64,000 nucleotides of DNA from assembly GCA_910585455.1 (NCBI GenBank), contig CAJUEL010000020.1, positions 10,638-74,637 of the forward strand. Reading direction: 5' to 3'. The position numbers were made by a program, and so were the translations under genes. Below, piece after piece: positions 15,225 to 24,529 of this stretch (the first letter of the stretch is position 1; the number at the start of each line of letters is the position of its first letter). The DNA comes from an uncultured Eisenbergiella sp. GTDB lineage: Bacteria > Bacillota > Clostridia > Lachnospirales > Lachnospiraceae. The notes under the pieces were generated by a model that had not been told where the DNA came from, did no database searches, and saw only the letters and a program-made list of their open reading frames with translations.

Positions 15225-17858
15225 ATGATAAGGAGTGCGAGAACAGAAAACGGTTGGGTAAGGGGGATCGAGGCGGCGGATCCAAGGATTACGGCGTTTA
15301 AGGGAGTTCCCTTTGCGGCGCCTCCGGTGGGGAAAAACAGGTGGCGTGCACCCCAGCCCTGTGAAAACTGGGAAGGGGTGCGGGATGCTTCCCGCTTTGC
15401 GGCCATAGCGGTTCAGGACACGCCGGGGCTTTCGGAAGATATTTATTGCCGGGAATGGCATGTCGATCCCGAAACGCCCATGGGAGAGGACTGTTTGTAT
15501 CTCAATATCTGGACAGGGGCAAAGAATGCGGAGGAAAAGCAGCCCGTGCTGGTCTGGTTTTATGGGGGAGCCCTGCAGTGGGGATATCCCTCTGAAATGG
15601 AATTTGACGGGGAGCGGCTGGCCCGTCGGGGCGTTGTGGTGGTGACGGTGAATTACCGCATCAATGTGTTCGGCTTTATGGCACATCCGCAGCTGACGCA
15701 AAAGCAGCCGGAGGCGCCCGCGAATTTCGGCAGCCTGGACCAGCAGGCGGGGCTCAAATGGGTGATCCGCAACATCCGTTCCTTCGGGGGAGATCCGGAC
15801 AACATCACCATTGCCGGGCAGTCGGCGGGCGGCGGGAGCGTGCTGAGCCAGATGGCGTGCCCGGACAATGCCGGACTTTTTAAGCGCGCCGTGATCATGA
15901 GCGGAATGATCAGAAGCCCTTATGGAGAAAGAGCCATGGGAGCGCCGAAGGCTCTCTGGGAAGCGGAGGAAAACGGAGTGGATTTTCTGGATTTCCTGGG
16001 CGTGTCAACCATCGAAGAGGCGCGGGAGCTGGACGCTTTTTATATCCGGGATAAATATGCGGAATTTGCCAGGCACTTCCCGAGGATGGGAGTTGTGGAG
16101 GACGGTCATTTTTGTGTGGGAGATCCGGTTGCGCTCTTCATGCAGGGAAAATGCGCGGATGTGCCTGTGATGGCGGGCAATACGGTGGATGAATTTCCGA
16201 ATGCCCTGCGCGCTGCATCGAAGGAAGAGCTGCGGGAAAAGGCGGAACATATATTTGGCGGTCAGGCGGAAGAATTTTTGGAGCTTTTGGAGGCAAAAGC
16301 CCGGAATGTGCCGGAAGAGACCGGCAAAGAGGGAGAATACGGAAAGGTCTGCGGGCTGGAATGTACCATAAAGGGCGTTTTTGCCAGGCGGAGGGAAGCG
16401 GGCAGCGTGCAGGACTGCTATTACTATAAATTTGCGCCCGAAATTCCCGGCCTGGATCATCCGGGGTGCTTCCATTCGGTGGATCTGTGGTTTTTCTTTG
16501 AAACGCTGGCGAAGTGCTGGCGGCCCTTTACCGGGAAGCATTACGACCTGGCGAGGCAGATGTGCAATTATTGGGCGAATTTTATCAAAAGCGGTGATCC
16601 GAACGGAGTGGATGCGGACGGCGTCCGGATGCCCGGGTGGCAGCCTTATACGAAGCGGGAACCTGTAGAAATGGTATTTACCACGGACGGAGCAAAGCCT
16701 GTCAGCGGGGAGGAGGATCCCTTTATCCGGTTTTTGAGCCAGGCTGTTGTGAGGGGGATTGAGAAGGACTCCTTTTGTAAAGAGTGGATGAAGCCTTTCT
16801 GGAAGGATGGGGAGATTTACCGGGAAACCTTTGCCATGATCGAGGAGAACGGAATCTGTGAAGCGCCTTTTTTGTCAGAGCCGGAAACGGTCCTGCGGGT
16901 GGAGAGCTACAGCGGGGAAAAGGCGTATGAGGAAGGAAGGGATTATCTGGTGCGAGGCGACAGGCTGGTTCTGCCGGCGGGCAGCAGAATTCCCCACACA
17001 GGCTGGGAGCGCTTTTTATACCGGACGAAGGAGGAATCGGAGCGGGCGCTGCAGGAAAGAGGAATGGTGATCGATTTTGGAAATGTGGCGACCACAGACG
17101 GGAGATATTTGAGCCTGTGCGCGCTGGGAAATCCCCGGTTCATAACGGATTGGCAGGTGGCGGTGACCTATCGGGCAAAGGAGCGCTGGCAGGGCCGTGC
17201 GCCGAAGGGCGGAATGGCAAACCTGCCCCGGTTGTCCGGCAAAATCAGGGAAGGAAAGGCGGTCTGCATTGTGCTCTACGGGGATAGCATTTCCTGCGGC
17301 TGGGACTGCAGCGGCAAATATGGACAAAAGCCCGGGCAGCCCATCTGGCCGGCGCTGGTGCTGCATCAGGCGAAGGAAAAATGGCAGGTTCCCATCCGGT
17401 TCCATAACACTTCCATCGGCGGCATGGACACGGAATGGGCGATCGCCCATGCAAAGGAGCGGGTTTCCTGCCTGCAGCCTGATCTGGTGATTCTGGGCTA
17501 CGGCATGAACGACCGGTGCGACGGGAAGGAATATGGCGCTAAAACCAGGCGGCTGATGGAGGAAATCCGCAAAGACGCTCCTGAAACGGAATTTCTTTTG
17601 ATCGCGACCACGCTTCCGAACCGGCTGGCGGATACGGAGCCGATGCATTTCTGGGCGCATCAGGATGAGCAGGCACAGAGTCTGCAGGCGCTGTGCGAAA
17701 GAGGCGTCGCGCTGGCCGATGTGCAGGGCGTCCAGCGGGAAATGGAAAAGAGAAAGCGGTATTTCGATATGACGGGAAATCTTTTGAATCATCCAAATGA
17801 TTATCTGGCCCGGGTGCAGGCGCAGGTGGTCGCGGCGGCGCTGGAGGTGGAAGGATGA
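15225..17858 (+). CDS. Carboxylesterase (type B) fused to an SGNH hydrolase
   Basis: 877 residues with two esterase domains. Residues about 1-520 are a type B carboxylesterase: oxyanion region WFYGGALQWG, nucleophile elbow GQSAGGG (Ser200), a probable acid near Glu323, and His417 in GCFHSVDLWF. Residues about 675-877 are an SGNH/GDSL hydrolase: LYGDSIS (Ser688), the Gly block NTSIGGMDTEW, GYGMND (Asn762) and NHPND (His856). The usual Asp three residues before that His is absent. The linker (550-670) resembles the N-terminal beta domain of carbohydrate SGNH esterases. There is no signal peptide, so it probably removes acetyl or feruloyl groups from imported oligosaccharides. GGAGGAG precedes the ATG, and the end overlaps the GH43 gene by 4 bases. 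Confidence 0.88.
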   Translation: MIRSARTENGWVRGIEAADPRITAFKGVPFAAPPVGKNRWRAPQPCENWEGVRDASRFAAIAVQDTPGLSEDIYCREWHVDPETPMGEDCLYLNIWTGAKNAEEKQPVLVWFYGGALQWGYPSEMEFDGERLARRGVVVVTVNYRINVFGFMAHPQLTQKQPEAPANFGSLDQQAGLKWVIRNIRSFGGDPDNITIAGQSAGGGSVLSQMACPDNAGLFKRAVIMSGMIRSPYGERAMGAPKALWEAEENGVDFLDFLGVSTIEEARELDAFYIRDKYAEFARHFPRMGVVEDGHFCVGDPVALFMQGKCADVPVMAGNTVDEFPNALRAASKEELREKAEHIFGGQAEEFLELLEAKARNVPEETGKEGEYGKVCGLECTIKGVFARRREAGSVQDCYYYKFAPEIPGLDHPGCFHSVDLWFFFETLAKCWRPFTGKHYDLARQMCNYWANFIKSGDPNGVDADGVRMPGWQPYTKREPVEMVFTTDGAKPVSGEEDPFIRFLSQAVVRGIEKDSFCKEWMKPFWKDGEIYRETFAMIEENGICEAPFLSEPETVLRVESYSGEKAYEEGRDYLVRGDRLVLPAGSRIPHTGWERFLYRTKEESERALQERGMVIDFGNVATTDGRYLSLCALGNPRFITDWQVAVTYRAKERWQGRAPKGGMANLPRLSGKIREGKAVCIVLYGDSISCGWDCSGKYGQKPGQPIWPALVLHQAKEKWQVPIRFHNTSIGGMDTEWAIAHAKERVSCLQPDLVILGYGMNDRCDGKEYGAKTRRLMEEIRKDAPETEFLLIATTLPNRLADTEPMHFWAHQDEQAQSLQALCERGVALADVQGVQREMEKRKRYFDMTGNLLNHPNDYLARVQAQVVAAALEVEG

Positions 17859-19486
17859 GCGGGCAGAAGGCATACATTAAAGTATATACACGGCAGGCGG
17901 ACCGGACCTGCTATCCGGAAGGGCTTGCCTATAGTGTGCATATGGCGATAAGCCAGGACGGCAAAAATTTTTATCCTCTGAATAAAAATTACGGCATTTT
18001 GTTTCCGGAGGCCCAAATACGTCCCGATAATACGATCTGTCCAAAAGGAGCGGCGAAACCGGGGATACTTTTGTTAAGTGAAAATGAATATGGCATCATA
18101 GCGGTGAGGGTGGAGGAAAATGGAGAAAAGGATGAGACGGCAGAAGGAAAGGTACTTCTGTGGAAAACACGAGATTTCATTTCCTTTGAAGATGCCGGAT
18201 TGATTTCTGAAAGCGAATTGGATGGGCAGCGGGCATCTGATCTGGCGCAGCTTGACGGAAAAATGCTGATGCGGGCGCAGGAATATTGGAACCCTGTCCA
18301 TAATACAGGAATAGTTGTTCCTGAGTGTGTTAGCGTGCATACCACGCAGGAGCTGGAGGCAATAAAGGCGAAGGCGCTATATTCAGACGGATCGTCCGTT
18401 TGGAAAAGAGTGGTGTGGGAAACAGGGAAAATTGATTTTTCCATGCCGGGAATTTATGAAGTTGAGGGAAAAGTGGCGGATAAGAGTTACCCGTTCCCGC
18501 TGGCGGAGGGATATGGGGATCCGGTTATTTTTCACTGGGATAAAAAATGGTATTATATTTCCACCAATGACAACACCGATGATATTGGACTGTATGTCCG
18601 GGAAGCGGATACGGTCAGAGAGCTGTTTGGGGAGAATGTGACAGAGCATCTGATCCTGGCAAGGGATGAAAAGCGCAGCCTGGTCCAGACCTTCTGGGCG
18701 CCGGAATTCCATGTGATCGGCGGAGAGCTTTACCTTCTCTTCGCGGTCAGCGGTCAGGTGTGGGGACCCCAGTGCCACCTTATGAGGCTGAAAAAGGGGC
18801 GGTCTATCATAAATCCGGAAAGCTGGGAGGAGCCTGTCAGAGTCAGAAGGAAGGATGGAAGATGGCTGGCGGAGGATGGCATCACATTGGATATGACCTG
18901 TTTGAAAACCTCCCGTAGCGCCTACCTGGTATGGTCTTACAGAAGAAACATCGGGACAAAGCTGGATACCGGCTCCATGCTCTATATTGCGGCGGTGGAT
19001 GAAAATGAACCCTGGAAGCTGGCAAGTGAACCGGTGCTGCTTTCCCGCCCCCTGTTTGGCTGGGAAAACCTGATGGGAACCATCAATAACGAAGGACCTT
19101 ATACTTTTGTGAAAGATGGGATGGTTTATTTGACCTATTCCGGAGGATCAGCCAACGGATATACCTATGCGCTGGGACTGCTGTGCGCACGGGAAGAAGA
19201 TGACCTTCTGGATATTTCCGTATGGGATAAGCGGTGCGCTCCTGTGCTATCCTTTTATTCGGTGGAAGGGGAATATGGACCGGGACATAATTCTTTTTTT
19301 GAAGATGAGGATGGAGACCTGATGATCGCTTATCATGGTGAGACAGGAGTGGATCGGCATCTGCGTTGTGACGGTATCCGGCGGGTGCATTTCCGCCAGG
19401 ATGCCACACCGGATTTCGGGATGTCCGCCGGTGAGGATCTTGATAAGCGGTTAGCCGGTGTGAGGATGAAGGTCGAGGTGAAATGA
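17855..19486 (+). CDS. GH43-type glycosidase with inserted Ig-like domain
   Basis: 543 residues. A five-bladed beta-propeller of the GH43/62 clan is indicated by AEGYGDPVIFHWDKKWYYIS with the base Asp, FWAPEFHVIGGELYLLFAVS, and NEGPYTFVKDGMVYLTYSGG with the probable acid Glu. About residues 150-215 (VPECVSVHTTQELEAIKAKA to IYEVEGKVADKSYPFPL) look like a Big_4 bacterial Ig-like domain placed before the propeller, after an N-terminal domain of about 150 residues. Likely activities are alpha-L-arabinofuranosidase or beta-xylosidase; the subfamily is undetermined. It is cytosolic. The ATGA overlap with the esterase fusion implies coupling. Confidence 0.8.
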   Translation: MSGQKAYIKVYTRQADRTCYPEGLAYSVHMAISQDGKNFYPLNKNYGILFPEAQIRPDNTICPKGAAKPGILLLSENEYGIIAVRVEENGEKDETAEGKVLLWKTRDFISFEDAGLISESELDGQRASDLAQLDGKMLMRAQEYWNPVHNTGIVVPECVSVHTTQELEAIKAKALYSDGSSVWKRVVWETGKIDFSMPGIYEVEGKVADKSYPFPLAEGYGDPVIFHWDKKWYYISTNDNTDDIGLYVREADTVRELFGENVTEHLILARDEKRSLVQTFWAPEFHVIGGELYLLFAVSGQVWGPQCHLMRLKKGRSIINPESWEEPVRVRRKDGRWLAEDGITLDMTCLKTSRSAYLVWSYRRNIGTKLDTGSMLYIAAVDENEPWKLASEPVLLSRPLFGWENLMGTINNEGPYTFVKDGMVYLTYSGGSANGYTYALGLLCAREEDDLLDISVWDKRCAPVLSFYSVEGEYGPGHNSFFEDEDGDLMIAYHGETGVDRHLRCDGIRRVHFRQDATPDFGMSAGEDLDKRLAGVRMKVEVK

Positions 19487-19565
19487 ACGATACAGCATGC
19501 ATTGGTGTTTTGCGGCGGGAAAACGGTCGTTTGCAGAGAGAAAAGAGAACAGGAGGAATCAGATT

Positions 19566-20963
19566 ATGAAGAAACAGGCATTTAACCCTTATTTACCCTC
19601 GTGGGAGTACATTCCGGACGGGGAGCCCTATGTGTTCGGAGACAGGGTGTATGTGTACGGTTCCCATGATTTTTACAACGGATACGTGTTCTGTATGGGG
19701 GATTATGTTTGCTGGTCGGCTCCGGTGGACGATTTGGGGAACTGGCGGTATGAAGGGGTGATTTATCCCCGCAATGAGGATCCTTTAAATAAGGACGGAA
19801 AGATGTGTCTTTATGCGCCGGATGTGACGGTAGGACCGGACGGAAGATATTATCTTTACTATGTTCTGGACCATGTTTCAATCGTATCGGTGGCGGTGAG
19901 CGATACGCCTACGGGAAAATATGAGTTTTACGGCTATGTCCATTATGCAGACGGAACCCGGCTGGGGGAGCGGGAAGGGGACCAGCCCCAGTTTGATCCC
20001 GGTCTTTTGACGGAAGGGGAGAGGACCTACCTGTATACGGGCTTTTGCGGCAGGGGGGACAAATCCCGCAGCGGCGCGATGGCGACGGTCCTGGGACCGG
20101 ATATGCTGACGATCATTGAGGAGCCGGTTTTTATAGCGCCGGGATGTGAGTACAGCGCGGGCACGGGCTTTGTAGGGCATGCGTTTTTTGAGGCTCCATC
20201 CATGCGCAAAATCGGGGATACCTATTATTTCATCTACTCTTCGGAGGTGATGCATGAGCTGTGCTATGCTGTGAGCAAAAGCCCGGTGAAGGATTTTGTG
20301 TACGGCGGGGTGCTGGTGAGCAACTGTGACCTGCATATCAATAAAGGAAAGCCGGCAGATATGCCTATGGCCTACGGTGCGAATAACCATGGGAGCATGG
20401 TGGAGATCGGAGGAAAGTGGTATATTTTCTATCACCGCCACACCAATAATACCTGGTACAGCAGACAGGGCTGCGCAGAAGAGCTGGAGATTTTGCCGGA
20501 CGGCAGGATTTTGCAGGCGGAGCTGACCTCCTGCGGCTTAAACGGCGGACCGCTTTGCGGAAAAGGGGAGTACCCCGCATATATCGCCTGCCATCTGTTC
20601 ACAAATGCGCCGCAGATCTATGTGGGAGGGGAGAACCTTCCGAGAATCATGCAGGACGGCAGGGACGGGGATGAGGAGCCCGGCTATATCGCCAACCTGC
20701 AGGATTCTGCGACGGCAGGATTTCGGTATTTTGACTGTCATGGGATACGGGAAATCCGGATCCGGGTGAGAGGGTATGCCAACGGAACCTTCGAGGTGAA
20801 AACCGCCTGGGACGGGGAGGTCCTTGCACAGATCCGGGTGGAAAATTCCAATGTCTGGGAGGAATACGCAGCGCCTGTCAGCATTCCCGACGGAAAGCAG
20901 GCGATTTATCTGACCTACCGGGGTGGCGGAAAGGCGAGTCTGTTGTCGTTTACATTGCTGTAA
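19566..20963 (+). CDS. GH43-family glycosidase, paralogue 1
   Basis: 465 residues. The propeller begins directly after the start: FNPYLPSWEYIPDGEPYVFG with the base Asp in PDGEP, then LYAPDVTVGPDGRYYLYYVL. The acid Glu is probably in GHAFFEAPSMRKIGDTYYFI. The C-terminal 120 residues (DSATAGFRYFDCHGIREIRI) form a CBM6-like jelly roll. It closely resembles the 474-residue protein at 33254-34678, domain for domain. There is no signal peptide, so it is probably an intracellular arabinofuranosidase or xylosidase. The ATG at 19566 is chosen because both paralogues begin MKK(R)QAFNPYLPS. Confidence 0.87.
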   Translation: MKKQAFNPYLPSWEYIPDGEPYVFGDRVYVYGSHDFYNGYVFCMGDYVCWSAPVDDLGNWRYEGVIYPRNEDPLNKDGKMCLYAPDVTVGPDGRYYLYYVLDHVSIVSVAVSDTPTGKYEFYGYVHYADGTRLGEREGDQPQFDPGLLTEGERTYLYTGFCGRGDKSRSGAMATVLGPDMLTIIEEPVFIAPGCEYSAGTGFVGHAFFEAPSMRKIGDTYYFIYSSEVMHELCYAVSKSPVKDFVYGGVLVSNCDLHINKGKPADMPMAYGANNHGSMVEIGGKWYIFYHRHTNNTWYSRQGCAEELEILPDGRILQAELTSCGLNGGPLCGKGEYPAYIACHLFTNAPQIYVGGENLPRIMQDGRDGDEEPGYIANLQDSATAGFRYFDCHGIREIRIRVRGYANGTFEVKTAWDGEVLAQIRVENSNVWEEYAAPVSIPDGKQAIYLTYRGGGKASLLSFTLL

Positions 20964-20980
20964 AGGGGTAGAGTGGAGTA

Positions 20981-22798
20981 TTGCAAAAAAGAATGATCGC
21001 ACAGCTTCCCGCGAAGGCGGAAGCTGTGCTGAATAATATCAGTCTGAAACGGAAGCTGATTTTTATGTATTTGTTTTGTGTGATGCTGCCCCTGATCATT
21101 TCGGACGGCGCAGTGGTTTTCAGTGTTTTGAGCGCGGATCTGAAGGCAAGGCATCAGGAAATGGACAATGTGGCAGAGGCGATCAAATATTCCATGACTA
21201 CGGCTGTGGAAAGCGCGGTTGACTTAACGCAGGTGGTCTATGGGAACCGGTATGTGAATGAATTTCTGGAGGGCAGCTATCCTGCGCCCCTGGATTACTA
21301 TAACGCCTATCTCGCGCTGATGAAGGATTCCCTGTATGAGACGGGGATGGGGGCAAAAAGCAACAGAACCGTGATCTATGCGGATAATCCGGGATTTATC
21401 AACGGCGGATATTTTGCCAGGCTGGAAACGGTGGAGGATGAGGAATGGTATCAGGAGCTGCTAAAAAGCGGGAAGGACATTCTCCTGTTCCCTCATTTCG
21501 GAAAATCGGCGTATGAATCTCAGGCACAGAAAAAAATGTCGGTAGTGCGCTGGATGGATTATTATCATAAGGGCGCGAAGAAAAATGTGCTGCGGATGGA
21601 TCTGGATTATTCCGCATTGAGCAGAAGCATCGTAAACGCCCGTTACAATTTTATTGTCTATGTCTGCAATGAGGATAAGATTCTGTTTTCCAACAGCGGA
21701 ACGGAGGGGATCGGAAAGGAATTTGACCATCCGGGGCAGAGCTTATATGAAAAAGCGGGCGTTGCGAAGAAAATGTCCTTATATGAGCAGGAATGGACGA
21801 TTCTGGTGGTGGATCATCAGATTCAGGCGATGGACATTCTGCTGAGCAACTTCCCGCTGTTTGCGACGCTTTTGTTGGTCAATATTCTGGTTCCCGCGCT
21901 GTTCATGATGGGGGTGAACCGGTCCTTCACCTTTCGGCTGCGTGAGCTGGGAGACGTTTTTGAGAGAGGCGATGAGGCATCCATTCCGGAAATTGCCACG
22001 CCGGCCGGAAAGGATGAGATCGGCGTGCTGATGCGGCGCTACAATCATATGGCGGACCGGATCAATGAGCTGATCCAGACGGTCTATAAGGACAGGCTCA
22101 AGGAGCAGGAGATCGATATCGCCAGGAAACAGGCGGAGCTTTTGGCGCTGCACAGTCAGATAAATCCGCATTTTCTCTTCAATGCGCTGGAGAGCATCCG
22201 GATGCACAGCCTTTTGAAAAAGGAATATGAAACCGCGGATATGGTGGAAAAGCTCGCGGTGATGCAGAGACAGAACGTGGAATGGGGAAATGATTCGGTT
22301 TTGCTGTCGGAGGAGCTCAGTTTTGTGGAGGCATATCTGGAGCTGCAGAAATACCGGTTCGGGGAGCGGCTTTCCTACCGGATTGAGGTGGAGGAGGGCT
22401 GTGGCGGCGTCAGGATTCCCAAGCTGACGCTGGTAACCTTTGTGGAGAACGCCTGCGCGCATGGGATGGAAAAGAAGCTGGCCGCCGGATGGATTTTTGT
22501 GCGGTGCTGCAGGAAGCGGGGACAGCTGATTCTGGAGGTGGAGGATACAGGCTATGGCATGAGTCCCGGACAAATCGCAGTGATGCAGGAACGGATGAAC
22601 GGCGTGCGGATTGAGCAGCTTCGGGAAAAGGGCAGAGTCGGAATGCTCAATGCGTGTCTGCGGCTGAAAATGGCAATCGGGGACGCCGTTCATTTTGAGC
22701 TGGAAAGCGAAGAGGGGGCAGGCCTTTTGGTGACGATCAAAATGCCCCTTGATGCGATGGGGGAGGGAAAAGATGCTGAAGGTAATGCTGGTGGATGA
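20981..22798 (+). CDS. YesM-like sensor histidine kinase
   Basis: 605 residues. It has one membrane helix near residues 26-48, an extracellular sensor domain (about 50-285), a second helix (LFATLLLVNILVPALFMMGV), a HAMP linker, then a His_kinase domain with HSQINPHFLFNALESIRMHS (phospho-His). The ATPase has FVENACAHGMEKK and EDTGYGMSP. It should sense a sugar outside the cell and signal to the overlapping YesN-like regulator. The start is a TTG at 20981 or an ATG four codons later. It lies directly upstream of the solute-binding protein and permeases. Confidence 0.92.
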   Translation: MQKRMIAQLPAKAEAVLNNISLKRKLIFMYLFCVMLPLIISDGAVVFSVLSADLKARHQEMDNVAEAIKYSMTTAVESAVDLTQVVYGNRYVNEFLEGSYPAPLDYYNAYLALMKDSLYETGMGAKSNRTVIYADNPGFINGGYFARLETVEDEEWYQELLKSGKDILLFPHFGKSAYESQAQKKMSVVRWMDYYHKGAKKNVLRMDLDYSALSRSIVNARYNFIVYVCNEDKILFSNSGTEGIGKEFDHPGQSLYEKAGVAKKMSLYEQEWTILVVDHQIQAMDILLSNFPLFATLLLVNILVPALFMMGVNRSFTFRLRELGDVFERGDEASIPEIATPAGKDEIGVLMRRYNHMADRINELIQTVYKDRLKEQEIDIARKQAELLALHSQINPHFLFNALESIRMHSLLKKEYETADMVEKLAVMQRQNVEWGNDSVLLSEELSFVEAYLELQKYRFGERLSYRIEVEEGCGGVRIPKLTLVTFVENACAHGMEKKLAAGWIFVRCCRKRGQLILEVEDTGYGMSPGQIAVMQERMNGVRIEQLREKGRVGMLNACLRLKMAIGDAVHFELESEEGAGLLVTIKMPLDAMGEGKDAEGNAGG

Positions 22799-24347
22799 CG
22801 AGCCCTTTATTTTGCAGGGATTGTCCGTTTTGATCGATTGGAAGGGGCTGGGATATGAGATCGTAAAAAGTGCCTCGAACGGACTGGAGGCGCTGGAATA
22901 TTTGCGGGAGGCCCCTGTCGATCTGATCCTGGCGGATGTAAAAATGCCGGGCATGACAGGGATCGAGCTTTTGAAAAGAGTGCGCAGCGAAAAGGCGGAG
23001 GAAGTCTATTTTGCCTTTTTGAGCGGATATCAGGATTTTGAATATACGAGGGCCGCGCTGTGCAATTCCTGTGTGGATTACATTCTGAAGCCTGTGAGCA
23101 GAAAAGAGCTGACAGAGCTTTTGGAGCGGGTGCGCAGGCTGCACGCGAAGGACGCGCGGCAGCGCATGGAGGCGGAACGACAGGAAAAGGCGTTGTTTGC
23201 CAGAAACCTGATTTCCATCCTGCGGGGAAAATACGACAGCATCAATCTGCAATATGTCCGGGAGCGGCTATGCGCCCGCGGCTGTATGCGGTACGTGGGC
23301 ATCGAAATTGACGGAAGGTCTCCCGATGCCGCAAGGCTTACGGACGGGGAAATGCGGCAATGGCAGCGGCAGCTTTATCAGACCGGGCTGGAGCTCATGG
23401 GAGAGCGGGGCTATCACTGCATTTTTGATGTGCATTGGCAGGAAAGCCGGTATGATGTAGGGTTGATTTACAGCGATGACATGGCGGAGGCGGCAGGGCT
23501 TTCCGAGCAGGAATATCTGGATGGGCTGCTGGAAAAAATCCGGCGGAAGATGGCGGTACCGGTCATCATGCTGGTGGGCAGCAGGGTGAAGGAGCTTTCG
23601 GCGCTTTCCGATTCCTTTCGCAGTGTGGCTGTGGTCAGATCCTTTCAGGATTTCAGACTGAGCGCCGGAAACGGGACGGCTGCGGGAAACGCCATGTGTA
23701 AAAAGACGCTGGACGCCCTTTTGACAGCGGTGGAACAGAATGAAAAAGAGAGCATCGGCGCGTCCGTGGAGCGGCTGTATGAGGAAATGAACGGCGGCGG
23801 GATGGACGCAGAGCTGGTTCATGTCAACATCAATTATCTGCTTTTTGGGCTGGTCCATCTTGCTACGCTGCAGGCGGAGAATGTGGATCAGGAGGAAATA
23901 CTGCGGTTTATCGCCGGCAATGCCTTTGATGAGGGAACGATACGGGGCAGCAGCCGACATCTGACGCATTTTGCCTGTGAGTATGCGGATTATCTGGCAC
24001 AGCTGCGCAGCAAGGGCACGAGAGGGATTCTGGCGGAAATCGAACGGGAAGTGAGGAACCGTTATGCGGAAAATCTGACCCTGAAGGAGCTGAGCCGGAA
24101 ATACTATGTGAATACGGCTTACCTGGGACAGGTGTTCCGGAAAAATTACGGGATTTCCTTTAAGGACTATCTGAATAACTGCAGGATGGAGCGGGCAGCA
24201 GAGCTTTTGATGCATTCCGATATGAAGATCAGTGAGATCGCGGAGCGGGTGGGGTATCATGATATGGACTATTTCATTGACCGGTTTGTGGTGGCAAAGG
24301 GATGCACGCCAGCCCGGTTTCGGAAAAGGCTCCTGGAAGAGGAATGA
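22773..24347 (+). CDS. YesN-like response regulator (receiver + AraC HTH)
   Basis: About 524 residues. The N-terminal receiver (1-120) has LVDDEPF, the phospho-acceptor Asp in LILADVKMPGMTG, and the Lys in ILKPVSRKE. A long middle region of unclear fold follows. The C-terminal AraC domain has LTLKELSRKYYVNTAYLGQV and ISEIAERVGYHDMDYFIDRF. It starts inside the kinase gene (26-bp overlap, GGGAGGG upstream) and faces the ABC importer genes, the usual targets of such pairs. Confidence 0.93.
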   Translation: MLKVMLVDDEPFILQGLSVLIDWKGLGYEIVKSASNGLEALEYLREAPVDLILADVKMPGMTGIELLKRVRSEKAEEVYFAFLSGYQDFEYTRAALCNSCVDYILKPVSRKELTELLERVRRLHAKDARQRMEAERQEKALFARNLISILRGKYDSINLQYVRERLCARGCMRYVGIEIDGRSPDAARLTDGEMRQWQRQLYQTGLELMGERGYHCIFDVHWQESRYDVGLIYSDDMAEAAGLSEQEYLDGLLEKIRRKMAVPVIMLVGSRVKELSALSDSFRSVAVVRSFQDFRLSAGNGTAAGNAMCKKTLDALLTAVEQNEKESIGASVERLYEEMNGGGMDAELVHVNINYLLFGLVHLATLQAENVDQEEILRFIAGNAFDEGTIRGSSRHLTHFACEYADYLAQLRSKGTRGILAEIEREVRNRYAENLTLKELSRKYYVNTAYLGQVFRKNYGISFKDYLNNCRMERAAELLMHSDMKISEIAERVGYHDMDYFIDRFVVAKGCTPARFRKRLLEEE

Positions 24348-24366
24348 CGGACATAGTATAGAAGTC

Positions 24367-24441
24367 AAGGGGATAAAATATAGATGATGAAAGGCGCAAT
24401 TCACATGTCTTTTTATACATCTATACTTTATCCCCCTTTTT
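24367..24441 (+). terminator. Stem-loop terminator after the regulator gene
   Basis: AAGGGGATAAAATATAGATG (24367-24386) pairs with CATCTATACTTTATCCCC (24418-24435) with one mismatch, followed by a T run. It separates the two-component genes from the importer operon. Confidence 0.7.
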
Positions 24442-24457
24442 GATATTGTTTATCAGG

Positions 24458-24485
24458 TGTACAAATGGCACAAAAAAAGTAAAAT
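24458..24485 (+). promoter_or_regulatory. Possible promoter of the ABC importer operon
   Basis: TGTACA (24458-24463), 16 bases, then TAAAAT (24480-24485), about 45 bp before the binding-protein start. It is moderate by sequence and would suit activation by the YesN-like regulator. Confidence 0.45.
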
Positions 24486-24529
24486 ATAAATGCGAAATAC
24501 ATAATAAGAGAACAAAAGGAGGAAGGGTT

